Source of the DNA: Heterotrichella gracilis | Lineage: Eukaryota > Sar > Xanthophyceae > Tribonematales > Xanthonemataceae | Assembly: GCA_032358255.1 (NCBI GenBank) | Contig: JAULBX010005553.1 | Span: 1 to 64,000 of the forward strand | Reading direction: 5' to 3' | Length of the DNA stretch: 64,000 bases | Shown: positions 36,301 to 47,197 of the stretch, in pieces | Layout of the letters: every line of letters begins with the position of its first letter | Numbering within the stretch: the stretch's first letter is position 1 | The notes under the pieces: model-generated | What the model saw: the letters and a program-made list of their open reading frames with translations, nothing else | Told to the model about the DNA's origin: nothing | The model's database searches: none | Made by a program: the position numbers and the translations under genes

Positions 36301-36369
36301 CTGGTGTCTCCAGACATGGTGAATGACCACATCCCGGATACATACCTGCAGGCGATCAGGCAGCTGTAG
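30362..36369 (+). CDS. Dysferlin-domain / class 3 lipase fusion
   Basis: Nine exons, all in phase: 30362-30465, 30733-30888, 31282-31476, 32173-32395, 32797-32957, 33434-33695, 34134-34584, 35002-35577, 35969-36369; 842 residues. Residues 14-130 resemble the DysF/Pex24-type domain (EVWENQRFYGITW, DRPGLSDAAG, DTWELVVN, DSHGWEYGSVF, DFVRRRLWRRR). Residues 280-520 are a lipase class 3 / DAG-lipase-like hydrolase with nucleophile motif GHSLGGG (Ser402), a candidate acid in GSDVVPRLS and a C-terminal candidate histidine in NDHIPDTYL (H830). A Gly/Glu-rich disordered insert (about 560-790) separates the last two. It probably hydrolyses acylglycerol or phospholipid at a membrane, with DysF inferred to recruit it to peroxisome or other membranes. 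No signal peptide. Confidence 0.8.
31975..32205 (+). repeat. Decayed copy of lipase exon 4 start
   Basis: The start of lipase exon 4 and its acceptor (about 32167-32205, AGCAGGCACGCGGATGTTGA) has a diverged copy at 31975-32013 (AGCAGGCATGCCGATGTAGA). The copy keeps the AG acceptor but has an in-frame TAG. A CCTAAACCCCC tract at about 32130 lies between the copies, followed by long C runs to 32163. Confidence 0.75.
33676..34172 (+). repeat. Both ends of lipase intron 6 duplicated inside the intron
   Basis: The donor side of exon 6 (ACGAGGGGCAGGTGCACCAG at 33676-33695) recurs at about 33755-33774 and 33837-33856, separated by TTTTAGGG/TTTAGGG runs (33714-33745 and 33793-33833). The acceptor side (GGGCATGCTCACCGCCGCCA at about 34133) has a copy at 33901-33938, and (CCCTAAA)n lies between acceptor copies at 33982-34024. 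Telomere units face opposite ways on the two sides. Confidence 0.9.
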
Positions 36370-37214
36370 GAGCATCCGCAGGGGGGGGGGGGAAGGGGAA
36401 CTGTTTCAGGCTGTATATGCATGTGGCATGTATAATGAATGAATCACTGGCAGTCTTACTGGGTTTACGTAGACAGTGGGCTCGGGGCATGGCACTGCAC
36501 TGCACTGCACTTCCCCTGCTTGGCACTTCCCATGCCTAGCCGAGCAACTGGGCCAGGCGCCGCTGCTCATGGGCAAAGACAGCCTGCCCATGAGTACGTG
36601 CACGTGCATGTGGCTGATTACAGGTTTACTATATGACTGTATATTAGATGATAATACCATCTAATATAATATTCAATCATTGTCAGCTCATCTGAGTGCA
36701 CATGGTTTGTAATATTGCATGCGCAACGCAGCTCAGCCAGCATGCACTGCGTACTGGCAGGTGCAGGGCTGCAGATTGCTGACAGCCTGGCCACCGGCAG
36801 TACTACATAACTCGGATGGGGCCTTGCCGAGTCTTTGCAAAAACATTTGAATTTCAAACCACTGCAGTGGCAGCGCCATAGCAGTGGAAATCATACTGGA
36901 AAACGCGCATTAGTTATTTCAGCAGATGAATTCAGAAGGTATAAATGATCTACTCAGCAGCCTGCCAGTGGGAGTAATCACTCCACGATGATTCAATCAA
37001 ACATTTTGATGGAGAGAAAGACTTTGTCAAACCTAAATCAATCCGGTTTCTGGAAGTTATGTTGCTTATATGAGTTATATCTTGCCAATGGTAAAATCCA
37101 TCCCTACAAGGAATGCAATCCACACTCTCATGTATACACCAATTCCAAAATGCACCACTCATGCGCCAGAGCCCTGTGCTGCACAGCCCTCAAGTCTCCG
37201 TCCCCCTCCAGCTC
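36370..37214. other. Intergenic between convergent genes
   Basis: 3' flank of the lipase (+) and of the AIG1-like gene (-). Contains GCACTGCACTGCACTGCACTT at 36493-36513 and an AT-rich stretch near 36640-36680. No gene seen. Confidence 0.45.
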
Positions 37215-38577
37215 CTACGCTGCCTTGGTCCGCTCACCATTCGCCACCGCCCGTGCCACCCCCCCAACTGCCCGCTTCACCCCCTTGCCCACCCAGAAGG
37301 CCGCCACCACCACCGCCATGCCCGTGCCAGCAGTGGCGTACCATGCGGGCATGCCATACTTGTTGAGGTAGGGGTAGGGGAAGGCGCCGTTGACGCGCGC
37401 GCACAGCAGCTGCCAGGGCATGTACGTCAACAGCAGGGCGGGGCAGAGCAGGCTGGCGCGCCGGCTGTGTGTGTGTGGGGGGGAGGGGTTATTGGGAGCG
37501 GGGGGAGGCGTGAGTGGCATGCACAATGGGGCCTGGGTGTCTGACACTGGTGCATGTGTGAAGCAGGGTTTGGGTGTGTGGCAGGGACGCCATGCACTGA
37601 CAGAGGGTTGCCGCAGGGCCTGGCGTAGGGTTGAGGGCTGAACGCAGGGTCTGAGCGCTCTGTGGGCGTGCACGCGCGGCTTTGATACAGCAGGCAGTCC
37701 GGGCGGGGCGCATTGCACAGCACGCCCCAGGCTGCCATGCCTCCAATGCAATGCACACGCACCATTCATAAATCAGGCACAGCTTGCAGTTTGTTACCTG
37801 AAGGTGCGCGGTTCAGCCAGCAATATGTCCAGCCACGCCACCACCGAGTTGTATATGTGCATGGAGGGGGCCAGCCAGTCGGGCTTTGGGATGCCAGGTG
37901 CCACGGCGGCTTGGCCCCCCGTCAAAGCCTGCACACAGCAGGTGAAGTGGCGGTGCTGACAAAGTATACAAACACACCCAACAGATGACATATGGCGTAG
38001 AGTGCTCGAAACAGGGGGTTTTCAGTGCTTTTGCAACCCAGTGCATACAGGTTCAGAGCAGTAGCCATGCAGTTGCAATACATACACACAGCACCAACTG
38101 CACAGATGTGGCAATATCAATCGTCCACCCACCTGTATGAGGTAGAACATGATGCTCACTGCGTTGGAGAGCCCAAACATTGAGCAGCTGAGGTCGTCAA
38201 TGACCTTGCCCCACCTGCTGCCAGAGCCCTGTGGGCACAGTGAACGTATATAAAAGTCCAAATAATGCTGACCACGTGTACAGGCAGTGCGAGGGTCAGC
38301 ACCAGTGGGTTGTGAACTGGACAGGCTCTCAGTGGAGGGGTTTCAGAGCTGGGTCGGAAGGTTCGACAGCTGGCGCACGTCACGTAACCCTCTTTACCTG
38401 GAAGACGTGTATCCAGCAACAGAGCAGGAGCTGCACAAGCTGCGCACTGTACGTCCAGAAGGAGAGGTAGCGCGTGAACCACCCAAACCCGTTGCGACCA
38501 GGCATGGAAACGGCTGCGCCTGTGAAATGCCACACCACCACCCGCAGCCACCATGCCGTAGCAACCAGGTGCAACAT
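37215..38577 (-). CDS. AIG1/FAR-17a-like multi-pass membrane protein
   Basis: Four exons in phase (38398-38577, 38133-38228, 37798-37928, 37215-37464) give 218 residues starting MLHLVATAWWL. About five hydrophobic segments are visible: LHLVATAWWLRVVVW, YSAQLVQLLLCCW, LSNAVSIMFYLIQ, VVAWLDILLAEP, LLCPALLLTYMPWQLL and TAGTGMAVVVAAFWV. The order, including FGWFTRYLSFWT, MHIYNSVVAWLDILL and AFPYPYLNKYG, resembles the FAR-17a/AIG1-like family, whose animal members hydrolyse fatty acid esters of hydroxy fatty acids; this plus the 218-residue length is the basis of the call. The family's conserved Thr/His pair was not located with certainty (H in MHIYNSVV is a candidate). An acceptor lies just before the ATG, so a further 5' exon is possible. 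Confidence 0.55.
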
Positions 38578-39369
38578 GAAGGCCAGGTCACGCCTGCATC
38601 GGAATGGGCTGTTTAATTTAACAGACGCAGAAGCCAAGGCGCGGAAAGACCCTGGTTGCGACAATGGACATGCATGCATGCAATGCATGCAAATCACTCA
38701 GTTAGCAACCAGCACACTGAAGGACACCGGGAATTTGCCCACGACTAAGTAACATAACCCACCGTGTGCTTCGAGAACCCATGTCGTCTGACTTGCTGTC
38801 CGAGTATTTGAAACCAGTTTGAACTGCACGCTATATATCTGCTACAGCGACGACTGTTCAAGCCACAGGCAAAAGGATGTGTACCCAGTCAGGATGAACA
38901 TGTTATCAACCGTTTGAGGCGCAAGCCTTTCCTTTCCTTTCAGCGCCACGCATTCATACGGCGTTGTCCTGCACCGACTCCGAAACCCCTCCCCTCCTCA
39001 CCCGTTTCCTCTGATCCTGTTACCCCTACCACGGCCCAAAAAACTACGCCAGTGGTGCTTTAGGGCTTCTGTCAGCTAAGGAAAGGCGCAGGCATGAGCT
39101 CAGTTGCACCTGCAAACGCCCTTGTCGCTACACTGCTTATCAGGTCCCGGTCTGTACCTTGAACTGCGCTCACCCCTGCATCACTGGGAGGCGCATTCCG
39201 TGCCTTGGGTCTGTGTGTGGTTTATATATATGCAACAGTGACACCACCCGCGTTGCACTGAGACAGCTGGCGCCGAAGAATACGGCTGAAGCAACCTTAA
39301 TTGATCTGTGGCGACGTACTGGCGAGGCTGCCAGCCCGCGCAAGCAATTTCCCGCTTCCCACTCTTGGC
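38578..39369. other. Intergenic between divergent genes
   Basis: Upstream of the AIG1-like (-) and F-box (+) genes. TATATATATG at 39222-39231 is a possible TATA element for the plus-strand gene, about 140 bp before its tentative ATG. No gene seen. Confidence 0.4.
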
Positions 39370-42300
39370 ATGGTGATGGAGGAGTGGCCTGCGTTCCTTG
39401 TGCACAGGTAGGGTCACAGCGAGCTCCAGCCCTCGGGGTGAAGCGTATATAATCTTTCTCTGTGCTTCGCTTGCCTCCAGCGCCTACTTTGGGCGCTGGT
39501 GTTGGGCATGCATGCAACACCAAGCGGTACTCGCCAAGCCCTGCATCGTCACCTTGCCAACGTGAAACACCCCCCCTCTCCCCGTGTGACCTTCTTGTGC
39601 ACCACGTTGTCCACTGTCACGGTGGTCTGCCCTTGGGTTTGCCCCTCTTGCCCGCTGTGGTTCGTGCGCGCCCACCAACACGCACCTCCTCCAGGCACCC
39701 ATGCACCACCTCCCCCAGCCAGGCCCTGGAGTGCGATCCCCGGGATGCCGAGACCATCGAGGCAGAGCACTGGCTCACCAACCTGTTCGGGAGGATGCTG
39801 GAGGGCGCAGACATACTCCAGAAGCACTGGTGCGCAGCACGCCCCCCTCCCTGTGTACCCACATATGCATGCATGGCAAACACCGGTAACCCACCTATTG
39901 CATATGCATGCGTGGCACACACGTACAACCCACCACACACACAGAGCACGCAGCAACACAGCGGTACACCACAACACTACACACCCTCACTAATCCACCC
40001 CTGCCAAGTCATACGCACCCCCGCCGACAGCTGCCCCCCCACCACTTCATTTTACCCTCCCGCAGGGTGTCGGACAAGTCCTGGCTGTGCATGCTCGCAC
40101 TAGCAGAGTGGCTGCACTTTGAGTGCGACCTGGAGGAAACCATCCTGCTGGAGAGGTTTGGGCTGGACCACCGCGACCTCCTCTTTGAGGACACCTTCCC
40201 CTCGCGCTGGATCACCTTTGGCACCCCGCAGCACGCGCTGTGGTGGCGCTGCGCCTCACACTCCCTCCTCTACACCCCCACCCACCACCCGGTGGAGGTG
40301 CTCAACGAGGTCTGCCAGCGGATGATGCAGCGCCCATACACCAGCGCGCTGCGCACGCCCCTCCCCCCCGCAGCCCCCGCAGCCCCCCCTGCCCCCTCCC
40401 TCTTCTCCCTCCCCCTCCACACCCTCCAGGACCACATCCTGCCCCACCTGCGCGCCGCAGACAGCGCCCACCTGCGCCTGGTGTGCTCCGCCTGGCGCCA
40501 AGCAGCCGACCTGGAGGCCACCACCAGCCTCACCACCAGCTCCCTCCCCCCCTCCCTCCCCTCCACCTTCCCCCACCTGGAGCTCCTCACCCTGAGGGAC
40601 GACAGCCACCCGCTGGATGCCTGCCACCTGGCAACACTCGCGCGCCTGCCTGACCTGCGCAGGTTCCTGGGGGGCAACAACGTGGTCAGCAACCCGCACG
40701 CGCTGGCGCTGCTCACGCAACTCAGGGAGCTGGGGGTGGGTGCGGAGGGGTGGGGAGGGGGTGCGGAATGGTGGGGAGGAGGGGGAAACAGCGCATGGAT
40801 GCACCCTGGGGCAAAGCAATGCTGGCCCAGCATGCATGTGAAAACTAGGGCTGAGTGCCCGAGCTCCCTGCAAGGGGCTGCATGCACTGCACCCTGCAGT
40901 TACGTCCCCATGCACAACCAGCGCATGGCTATATACTCCCCGTGCCACTAACCATCACATTACTGCATGTACGGTGCGGCTTGGAGGGCTGGCCATGCAT
41001 GCACCCTCCTGCTCGCCCCTTCCGTCAGACCAGGTGGTGCCAGGCCCCCCATGCCACAACACGTGGCATCCCCATGCGTGCCACCCCGCGCCTCGCCGCA
41101 CCACATACAACCATCCGCCCTCTTTTTGCAATAGAAGCATCACCCTAGAACGCGACACGCTCACACACCCTGTGCCTCTCCAGGTGCGCCTGCCCCCTGT
41201 CGACTCCCGCAGCGGCGCCAAGTGCTGGCTGCGCGCCCTGCGCCGCCTCACCTGCCTCACCACCCTGGAGCTGCACGTGGTGCACGCGGGCCACTTTGAT
41301 GCCGCCGTGTTCCTGCTGCAGCGCCTGGACCACCACTGCACCTGGCTCAGGTCCCTGCAGGTGGTGGTGGACGCAAAGGTCAGGGTGGTGCTGCCGGACT
41401 TTACAAGGTTCAGCACGCGGCTGCAGGTGGGTGGCCACTGGCCAGGCCAGGGTTGGAACGGGTGGGGAGGGGAGGTGGGTGGCAGTGTTGTAGTGCGCAT
41501 GGCCCCCGTCCCCTTTGTCCCCCTTCCGCTCCAAACTACTGCTGGGTGGTGGTATTGGCGGGGGGGATGTGACCGAAGCTGGGTATTTTTGCAGCTCAGG
41601 AATAGCCTGGGAGCTAGTTGGTTTGTGTGTGTGATGCTGTCATGATCAGGGAAGGGCTGCATGCATAGGGGGGCTCATGGCGCCACATTACAAGAAAATG
41701 AGGATGCGGCGCCCAGGGGTGGTACTTGTGGCTCGAGGGAGGCTGCTCCACCAAACATGCGCACGAACATGAGGACATGCGACGTGCGCGTATGCATAGA
41801 AGCCCTTGTGATCACGGGTCTCAGAACCTTGAACGCGGCATGCTGAAGGCATGGGTCCAGGTTCCTACTGTGCCTGCACGCTCCCATGGAATGCATGCCC
41901 GTTTGAGCATGATGTGTCTTGAGCCAAGCTGCATGCCGCCTGACATACCTCCCTCCCATGCCACCACCCCCCGCCCACCCACCCTACCCTCTCCCTAGGC
42001 CCTTGAGTTCAACGACTTCAGCCTGTGGAGCCGAACCAGCGCCAGCCGCCAGCTGGTGGAGTCGATGGCGGGGCGACTGGTGGGGCTGCGGCGCCTGGAG
42101 CTGTTTGGTTGCGAGGTGGACAGCTACGAGTGCTTTGCGGCGCTGCGGGGCCTCACTCAGCTGACATACCTGCAGGTGGGGGCTGGGGGTTGGGTGGGGA
42201 TGGGTGGGGGTTGGGTTTGGGGTCCAGGAATGCGGCAGGCCTGCGCCCATTTTGCAACAAAGGCTGGTGGGTCTGCCTCCACATGGCGATACACACCCTA

Positions 42301-44469
42301 CCAGCACTGTCCCACCACCGCGCACACACAGTGTTGGTGACATGCCCCCAGTGCAATGCACATACATCTTGCAGCACGTGCGCCGCCACCTGGGCAGCTT
42401 GCCGATGCTGTTCCCACCAACCCTGTCAGCATACATACAAGGAGGAGACTACATGCTAACCTTTACAAATCCTTGCTGTAAGAAATTGAGTTAATGAAAT
42501 TTAGTTTAACCGAACATTAAGAATGGATTTCAATTACTGACATCCCCGCCCCTCTCCCCTCCTTGTAGCTTGGCTGTCTGAACCAGCGCGGCGATGGCGA
42601 TGAGGAGGAGGAGGACGCAGACAGCCACTCAGCCGCCCGCACCGCCTTTGCGCACCACCTGCCGCCGCTGCCCGCCCTGCGCAAGCTGCTTGCCTCCAAC
42701 ATGGTGTACGGCCAGGCGGCGGTGCAGGCGCTGGCCAACTGGCTCAGGCTGCCGGCAACAGCAGGTGCGGGGGGCTATTATCGGTGGGATAGCAGTGATA
42801 GTGCCATTGACGATTGCTGCTGCTGCTGCTGCTGCTGGTGGAGATAACCGCTGCATTCCTGCGCCTGTTCCTGCGCATGACTAAGAGAGGCGCTGGGCTG
42901 CATAGCCACGAATTGGCATGCATGTGACGTCCCTTGCATGGCAGCATGTGTCATGGCCAGTGGCCCAGGCGCCATCATGGGCGTGCATGGCTGCCGTCTC
43001 CCCTTTGCAACCCACTTACAAAGAGCAGCGCACACCCCATGCCCTGCCCCTCGCACACCAGTGCAGATAGTTGATTTTTGCGGCTACCACCCTAATGCAT
43101 CACCGGCATCTCCCTTCACAGGCCTCCAGCAGCTGGACGTGTCCTACTCGTGCGACGCGCTGTGGACGCCCCCCCTGGTGCGCGCCCTGGCGGCCCTCCC
43201 CGACCTCGAGAGCCTGTACCTCAAGGCCACCCCCCTTGCATCCGCACACATTCACCTGCTCAGCACGCTCACTGGGCTGCGCAAGCTGGATGTCAGTCAT
43301 ACCAGCGTGAGCAGCGCGGGCTTTGCGGCGCTGTGCGGGGCACTGGGCTCGCTGTCGCGGCTGACGTTCCTGGACATGCACCAGTGCAGCATGCTGGACG
43401 GGGATGAGGCGCGGTGCCGCATGCTGGGCCGGGCGCTTGGGCGGCTTGAGCGGCTGGATGCGGTCGACCTCACGGTGCATTACTGGTGAGGGGTGGGGGA
43501 GGGTTGGGTGGTGGTAAAGGTGGTGGGTTGGGATATCATAACTGTGGGCGTGGCTGCGGTGGCTGTTGCTCTGGAGGTACTATAGCGGCTGCTGTGGCGC
43601 TGGTGGTGGGTAGGGTTGTGTGCACTTCACATTGTGCTGTTTGTGGAGTGTATACATGGCACAGCTGTGGTGCATGCCACAGTTGAATAGGCCAGCTTTT
43701 AAATAGCGTGAATTCAGCTGTGATCATGACTGCACGGGTGCAGCATGGTGCATGTGTGCAGGTCATCTCCACTGACACCGCCACCTTCCCCCGCAGGTAC
43801 CAGTGGCAGACCTCCCCCCCTGCCTGGGCCGCCAGCGACTCCTCTTTCCTGCTGCACCACCTCATGCCGCACGTGGACCCGCGCCGCACCCTGCTGCAGG
43901 TGGGCTGGTGCTGCGATGATGACTACAAGACCAAGGCGGGGGACCACGCGCGCATGGGGGTGGAGGGCGCAATCACAGAGTTTGTGGAGACGCACCCCGA
44001 GGGGCACCCGTGGCTGGCCAACCGCTGCGTGACGCAGACCATCCCCACCATGTCTGACCAAGCAGACAAGTGGGTCACGGTGGAGGTGTTATTCGATGAC
44101 GAGGGGAGGGTGAGGTACCACGTGGCGGAGAACGTGCGGCGCTTCATGCACTGCTTCAAGCCCAGGTTCCCCTTTGGGTGCGCGCAGCTTGCGCGCAAGA
44201 CCGTGTTTTTTGGCAAGCCCTCCCCGTGCGACCCGCTCCAGTTTTCCACCTGGGCGACGTTCGATGCCGCGGGGTTCCCGGGCGGGGTGGAGCGGCTGGG
44301 GGCGGCGGAGGGCCAGGGGGCATGCTGCGGGGGTGAGGCGGCGCATGGACGGCTGTGTGGGCGGCTGCGGCGGGGCAAAGGGCGCAGCGATAGCGTGGCT
44401 GCGGGGTCCAGCGGGGAGCTGGGTGAGGTGCTGGGGGTGGGTGTGGGCACTGGGACCGTGGAGGCATGA
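39370..44469 (+). CDS. F-box / leucine-rich-repeat protein
   Basis: Body exons are solid and in phase: 39719-39829, 40066-40735, 41184-41426, 41999-42175, 42569-42764, 43122-43485, 43797-44469. The 5' end is tentative: ATG exon 39370-39407 plus an 18-nt micro-exon 39481-39498 fits the phase, giving 829 residues. An F-box lies at about 167-205 (LFSLPLHTLQDHILPHL ... LRLVCSAWRQAADL). Leucine-rich repeats follow (LPDLRRFLGG, LTCLTTLELHVV, LVGLRRLELFGC, LTQLTYLQ, LQQLDVSYS, LRKLDVSHTSVSSAGF, LTFLDMHQCS). It should act as the substrate adaptor of an SCF ubiquitin ligase, with the repeats binding the target. The last exon (about 200 residues, ending in a Gly-rich tail) matches nothing I know. Confidence 0.7.
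39846..39935 (+). repeat. Tandem 45-bp repeat in F-box intron
   Basis: Two units, each around a CATATGCATGC core followed by TGGCA.ACAC and ACCCACC, lie head to tail in the intron after 39829. Confidence 0.55.
42817..42840 (+). repeat. CTG trinucleotide microsatellite
   Basis: About seven CTG units (GATTGCTGCTGCTGCTGCTG) in the F-box intron after 42764. Confidence 0.8.
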
Positions 44470-45062
44470 GCAATGGTGGTGGCAATGTGTGTGAGGTTGG
44501 ACCACAGGTGGGAACTCCCTTTGCTGTGGAGGTGCTAGCTCATGCGCTGAAAGGAGGCGGTGCAGTTAGCTGATGCGGTGTATCCCATTGGGAAGCAGCC
44601 GAGTTGAGGCAGATTGTGTTTTTTATGGTACACAAAATGTATGCCAAAGAGGTATATATACGATGTACAACAAGACATCAGGCCGGTTCATTTTGTTACA
44701 GACTGTACTGAGTACTGATTAGTTTTGGTTAACGCCAATTGCAACATTGCCATTGTATGATATTGTCAAGATAATATGTTGAGTTAGAGATATTGTGCGC
44801 GCAAGCTATGCAACTTTGAAACGATGTTCACACCATGATGATACACTTTTCATCATTGACAAAATGGTGTACGGGTAGCGTATGGCCCATGCTACACCGG
44901 GGATGTGCTTGCTGCCAGGTCCTGGGAGGGGCCAAATCTAAAAGGGTTGCTGTCTATCTACTCATTGCTAGCAAAAAACCCTAAACATCTGCTTCGCGGC
45001 TAGCGATGATGAGCCCATCTACTGCTCTTTGAGCTGGAGTGCCAGAGGCAGGCATGGCCACG
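44470..45062. other. Intergenic between convergent genes
   Basis: 3' flank of the F-box gene (+) and the EF-hand-like gene (-). AT-richer; contains AAACCCTAAAC near 44976. No gene seen. Confidence 0.45.
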
Positions 45063-46145
45063 CTACGATGACACTCTCTCTACGTGGGGCTGGTTGGCCA
45101 CGGACCCCGCCTCCTGCTTCCCACTCAGCGGGCAGATGCCGCTCCAATAGTCAACCAGCTCGCTGTGAATGGCCTGCACAAAGCTGTTGACCACCTGTGC
45201 CGGCAGCCAGTCATCCAGGTCTGGGTTGTTGAGGTCAAGCAGCCCTTTCTCCTCCCCTGCTCGTTGGAGCAGGTCAAAGAAGGACTGGAAGTCCATGCTG
45301 TGTCCCATCTGTACACCCACCAAATGAACAAGGTTTCAAGGCAGTTTGTAGGGCAGAACTTAGGTACGAAGCCCGCGGCAGCTTGCATTGCATTGTCACT
45401 GGATGAGAACTCACCGCTGAGGTACATCATTGGCACAAAGGCTTTCAAGTGCCATGCCCTGGACTGCAATGACCAAGAGAGTAAGGTACAGCCAGGGTGA
45501 TCGTACCTGAATGTTGAGTAGCTGGTGTACTCGTTCCAACACGTCCCGGCTCAGGTAAGTGTGCCCAGGGTACTGCGAAAAGGTCGCTGTCTCCATACCC
45601 TCGCTGATGACACACGTGAACCTGCACGAAGGTTACCAACCCAGGTGAGCTCCAACCGGTGCTCCTGCTGGTTCAACAAGCAAAGGACCATCTGGATATG
45701 GTGTTGCTCACCAGTCTGCAAATGTGGCTGCGCCAGTGTCAGGCTGGCCCGCATCCTGCAGCAGCTGCAGCAGGCAGTAACCTTGCAGCTGGAACTGGAA
45801 CTCGTAGGGCTGGTACAGCTGGGACCGCTGCCGGCCCAGGTCTGCAAACTCTAGCAAGCTGGCCAGTGTGAACCTGCCATCTCGGTTGCTGCAGGACCCG
45901 GAGAGTGCTTCAGTGGATTGGGGAAAGCAACGCACCCTTGTTATACCTTTGGGAACAACCGGCTTCAAGACTTGCCTGTCGAGTACAAACAGGACTCCCA
46001 GGTGTGACAGATCCACCGCCCAGTGAGACTCGGGCAGGTGTAACTGCAGAAGCTCTTGAAGTACCAGATAATTCCGATGTGGTTTACACAGCCTCTTGAA
46101 CTCTTCTTCAATACAGTGCTTCAGGTTGGAGTTTGCTGCCCCCAT
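45063..46145 (-). CDS. EF-hand-like protein with N-myristoylation signal
   Basis: Four exons in phase (45976-46145, 45712-45888, 45507-45621, 45063-45308) give 235 residues. The N-terminus MGAANSNL fits an N-myristoylation signal, so membrane attachment is likely. The splice of exons 1 and 2 creates LDSNRDGRFTLASLLEF, an EF-hand-like loop with D, N, D and G in place but Ser instead of the terminal Glu, so calcium binding may be weak or lost. The rest is helical (MDFQSFFDLLQRAGEE, VVNSFVQAIHSEL) without a recognised domain. Intron 1 has a GC donor (ACAG|GCAAGT); the phase is continuous only if that site is used. Other identities cannot be excluded; the family name is unknown to me. Confidence 0.65.
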
Positions 46146-47197
46146 CGCCCTGAAAACAGCTGCGCTGTGGCTAAGAGCTACCCCGCTAGCTAACCTTGGA
46201 CGTGGTGATCACTCTGTGACCCAATGACATGCTGACCAGCTGCTGTACGGTATACTGACTTAGGTATCACATGGTGCCCCTGTTCAGCTTCTGCTACACC
46301 GCTGTTGCAAGGTCGGGGCATGGAAAGTCTTTTAGTCTGATAAAGAAGTGCGGTTTACAGGTAAAAACCCCAGGGGTTGCAGGTCGTTCTGAGCAGAGTG
46401 ATTATGAAGTTTTTCGGGGCGCCTAACTGCTTGGTAGTTGGCTAACAACGGTCCACGTATACTATGTCAAATAACGACCATTGCTTTGTGGGGGTAGAGG
46501 GTACGTGGAGCTTCAATTTAAGTGCTCGTTCAGTTGGTTTCGGTATGCATATGCATGCATGTGTGGTTCAAATTTGAACGTGGGCAGATGCATGCATGCA
46601 TTTCAATTATTTACATAGTCACAATGGCAGTGGCAGTATTTGAGCTCAACAACATATGGCTTGTGTCTGGATCGTTATGTTCACCCTTCCTGTTGCGGAA
46701 GCTATTGGCGGCATTTGTTCAATAAATCGCTTCACTAAATTGCAGCGTGGCTCACTTGGGGTTCGCATGTTTACAGTAAAGTTGTGGAGCTGACAACAAC
46801 GGGCAACTGCAACTTCAACTTCGCCATTATGGGACTGGCATGTGGGATGAACCACCTGCATGTGATTGCATTTCTGCAGACTTGGTGACGCCACAGCAGG
46901 TAAGAATGACGTAGTAGCGTCTGCTGGGTGTTCATGCTACTGTAAACTGATTTGTTCCTGTGCTAGAACGGCTGGTAATGATCCAAAGTCAGGCAACTCA
47001 AGATAGGTGTGTTCTCAAACAGCTGGGGGGGTGCTGCACTGAGAGGGTTTATACAAGGTCGGGGCCCAGATAAAACCTATTTAAGTGATCCTATTTGCCT
47101 CAACCTTCGCTGGAGGCCTGCATCGTATCCCCTGTCGGCGGGGTGGATTGCAAGTCGACAAAACCCTTGATCTGGTCCAACACAACAGGAAATGCCT
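46146..47197. other. Intergenic, AT-richer, no gene seen
   Basis: Lies between two same-strand genes and includes the promoter of the EF-hand-like gene and the 3' flank of the NEK gene. CATATGCATGCATG runs occur near 46545-46560 and 46589-46600. No gene seen. Confidence 0.45.
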
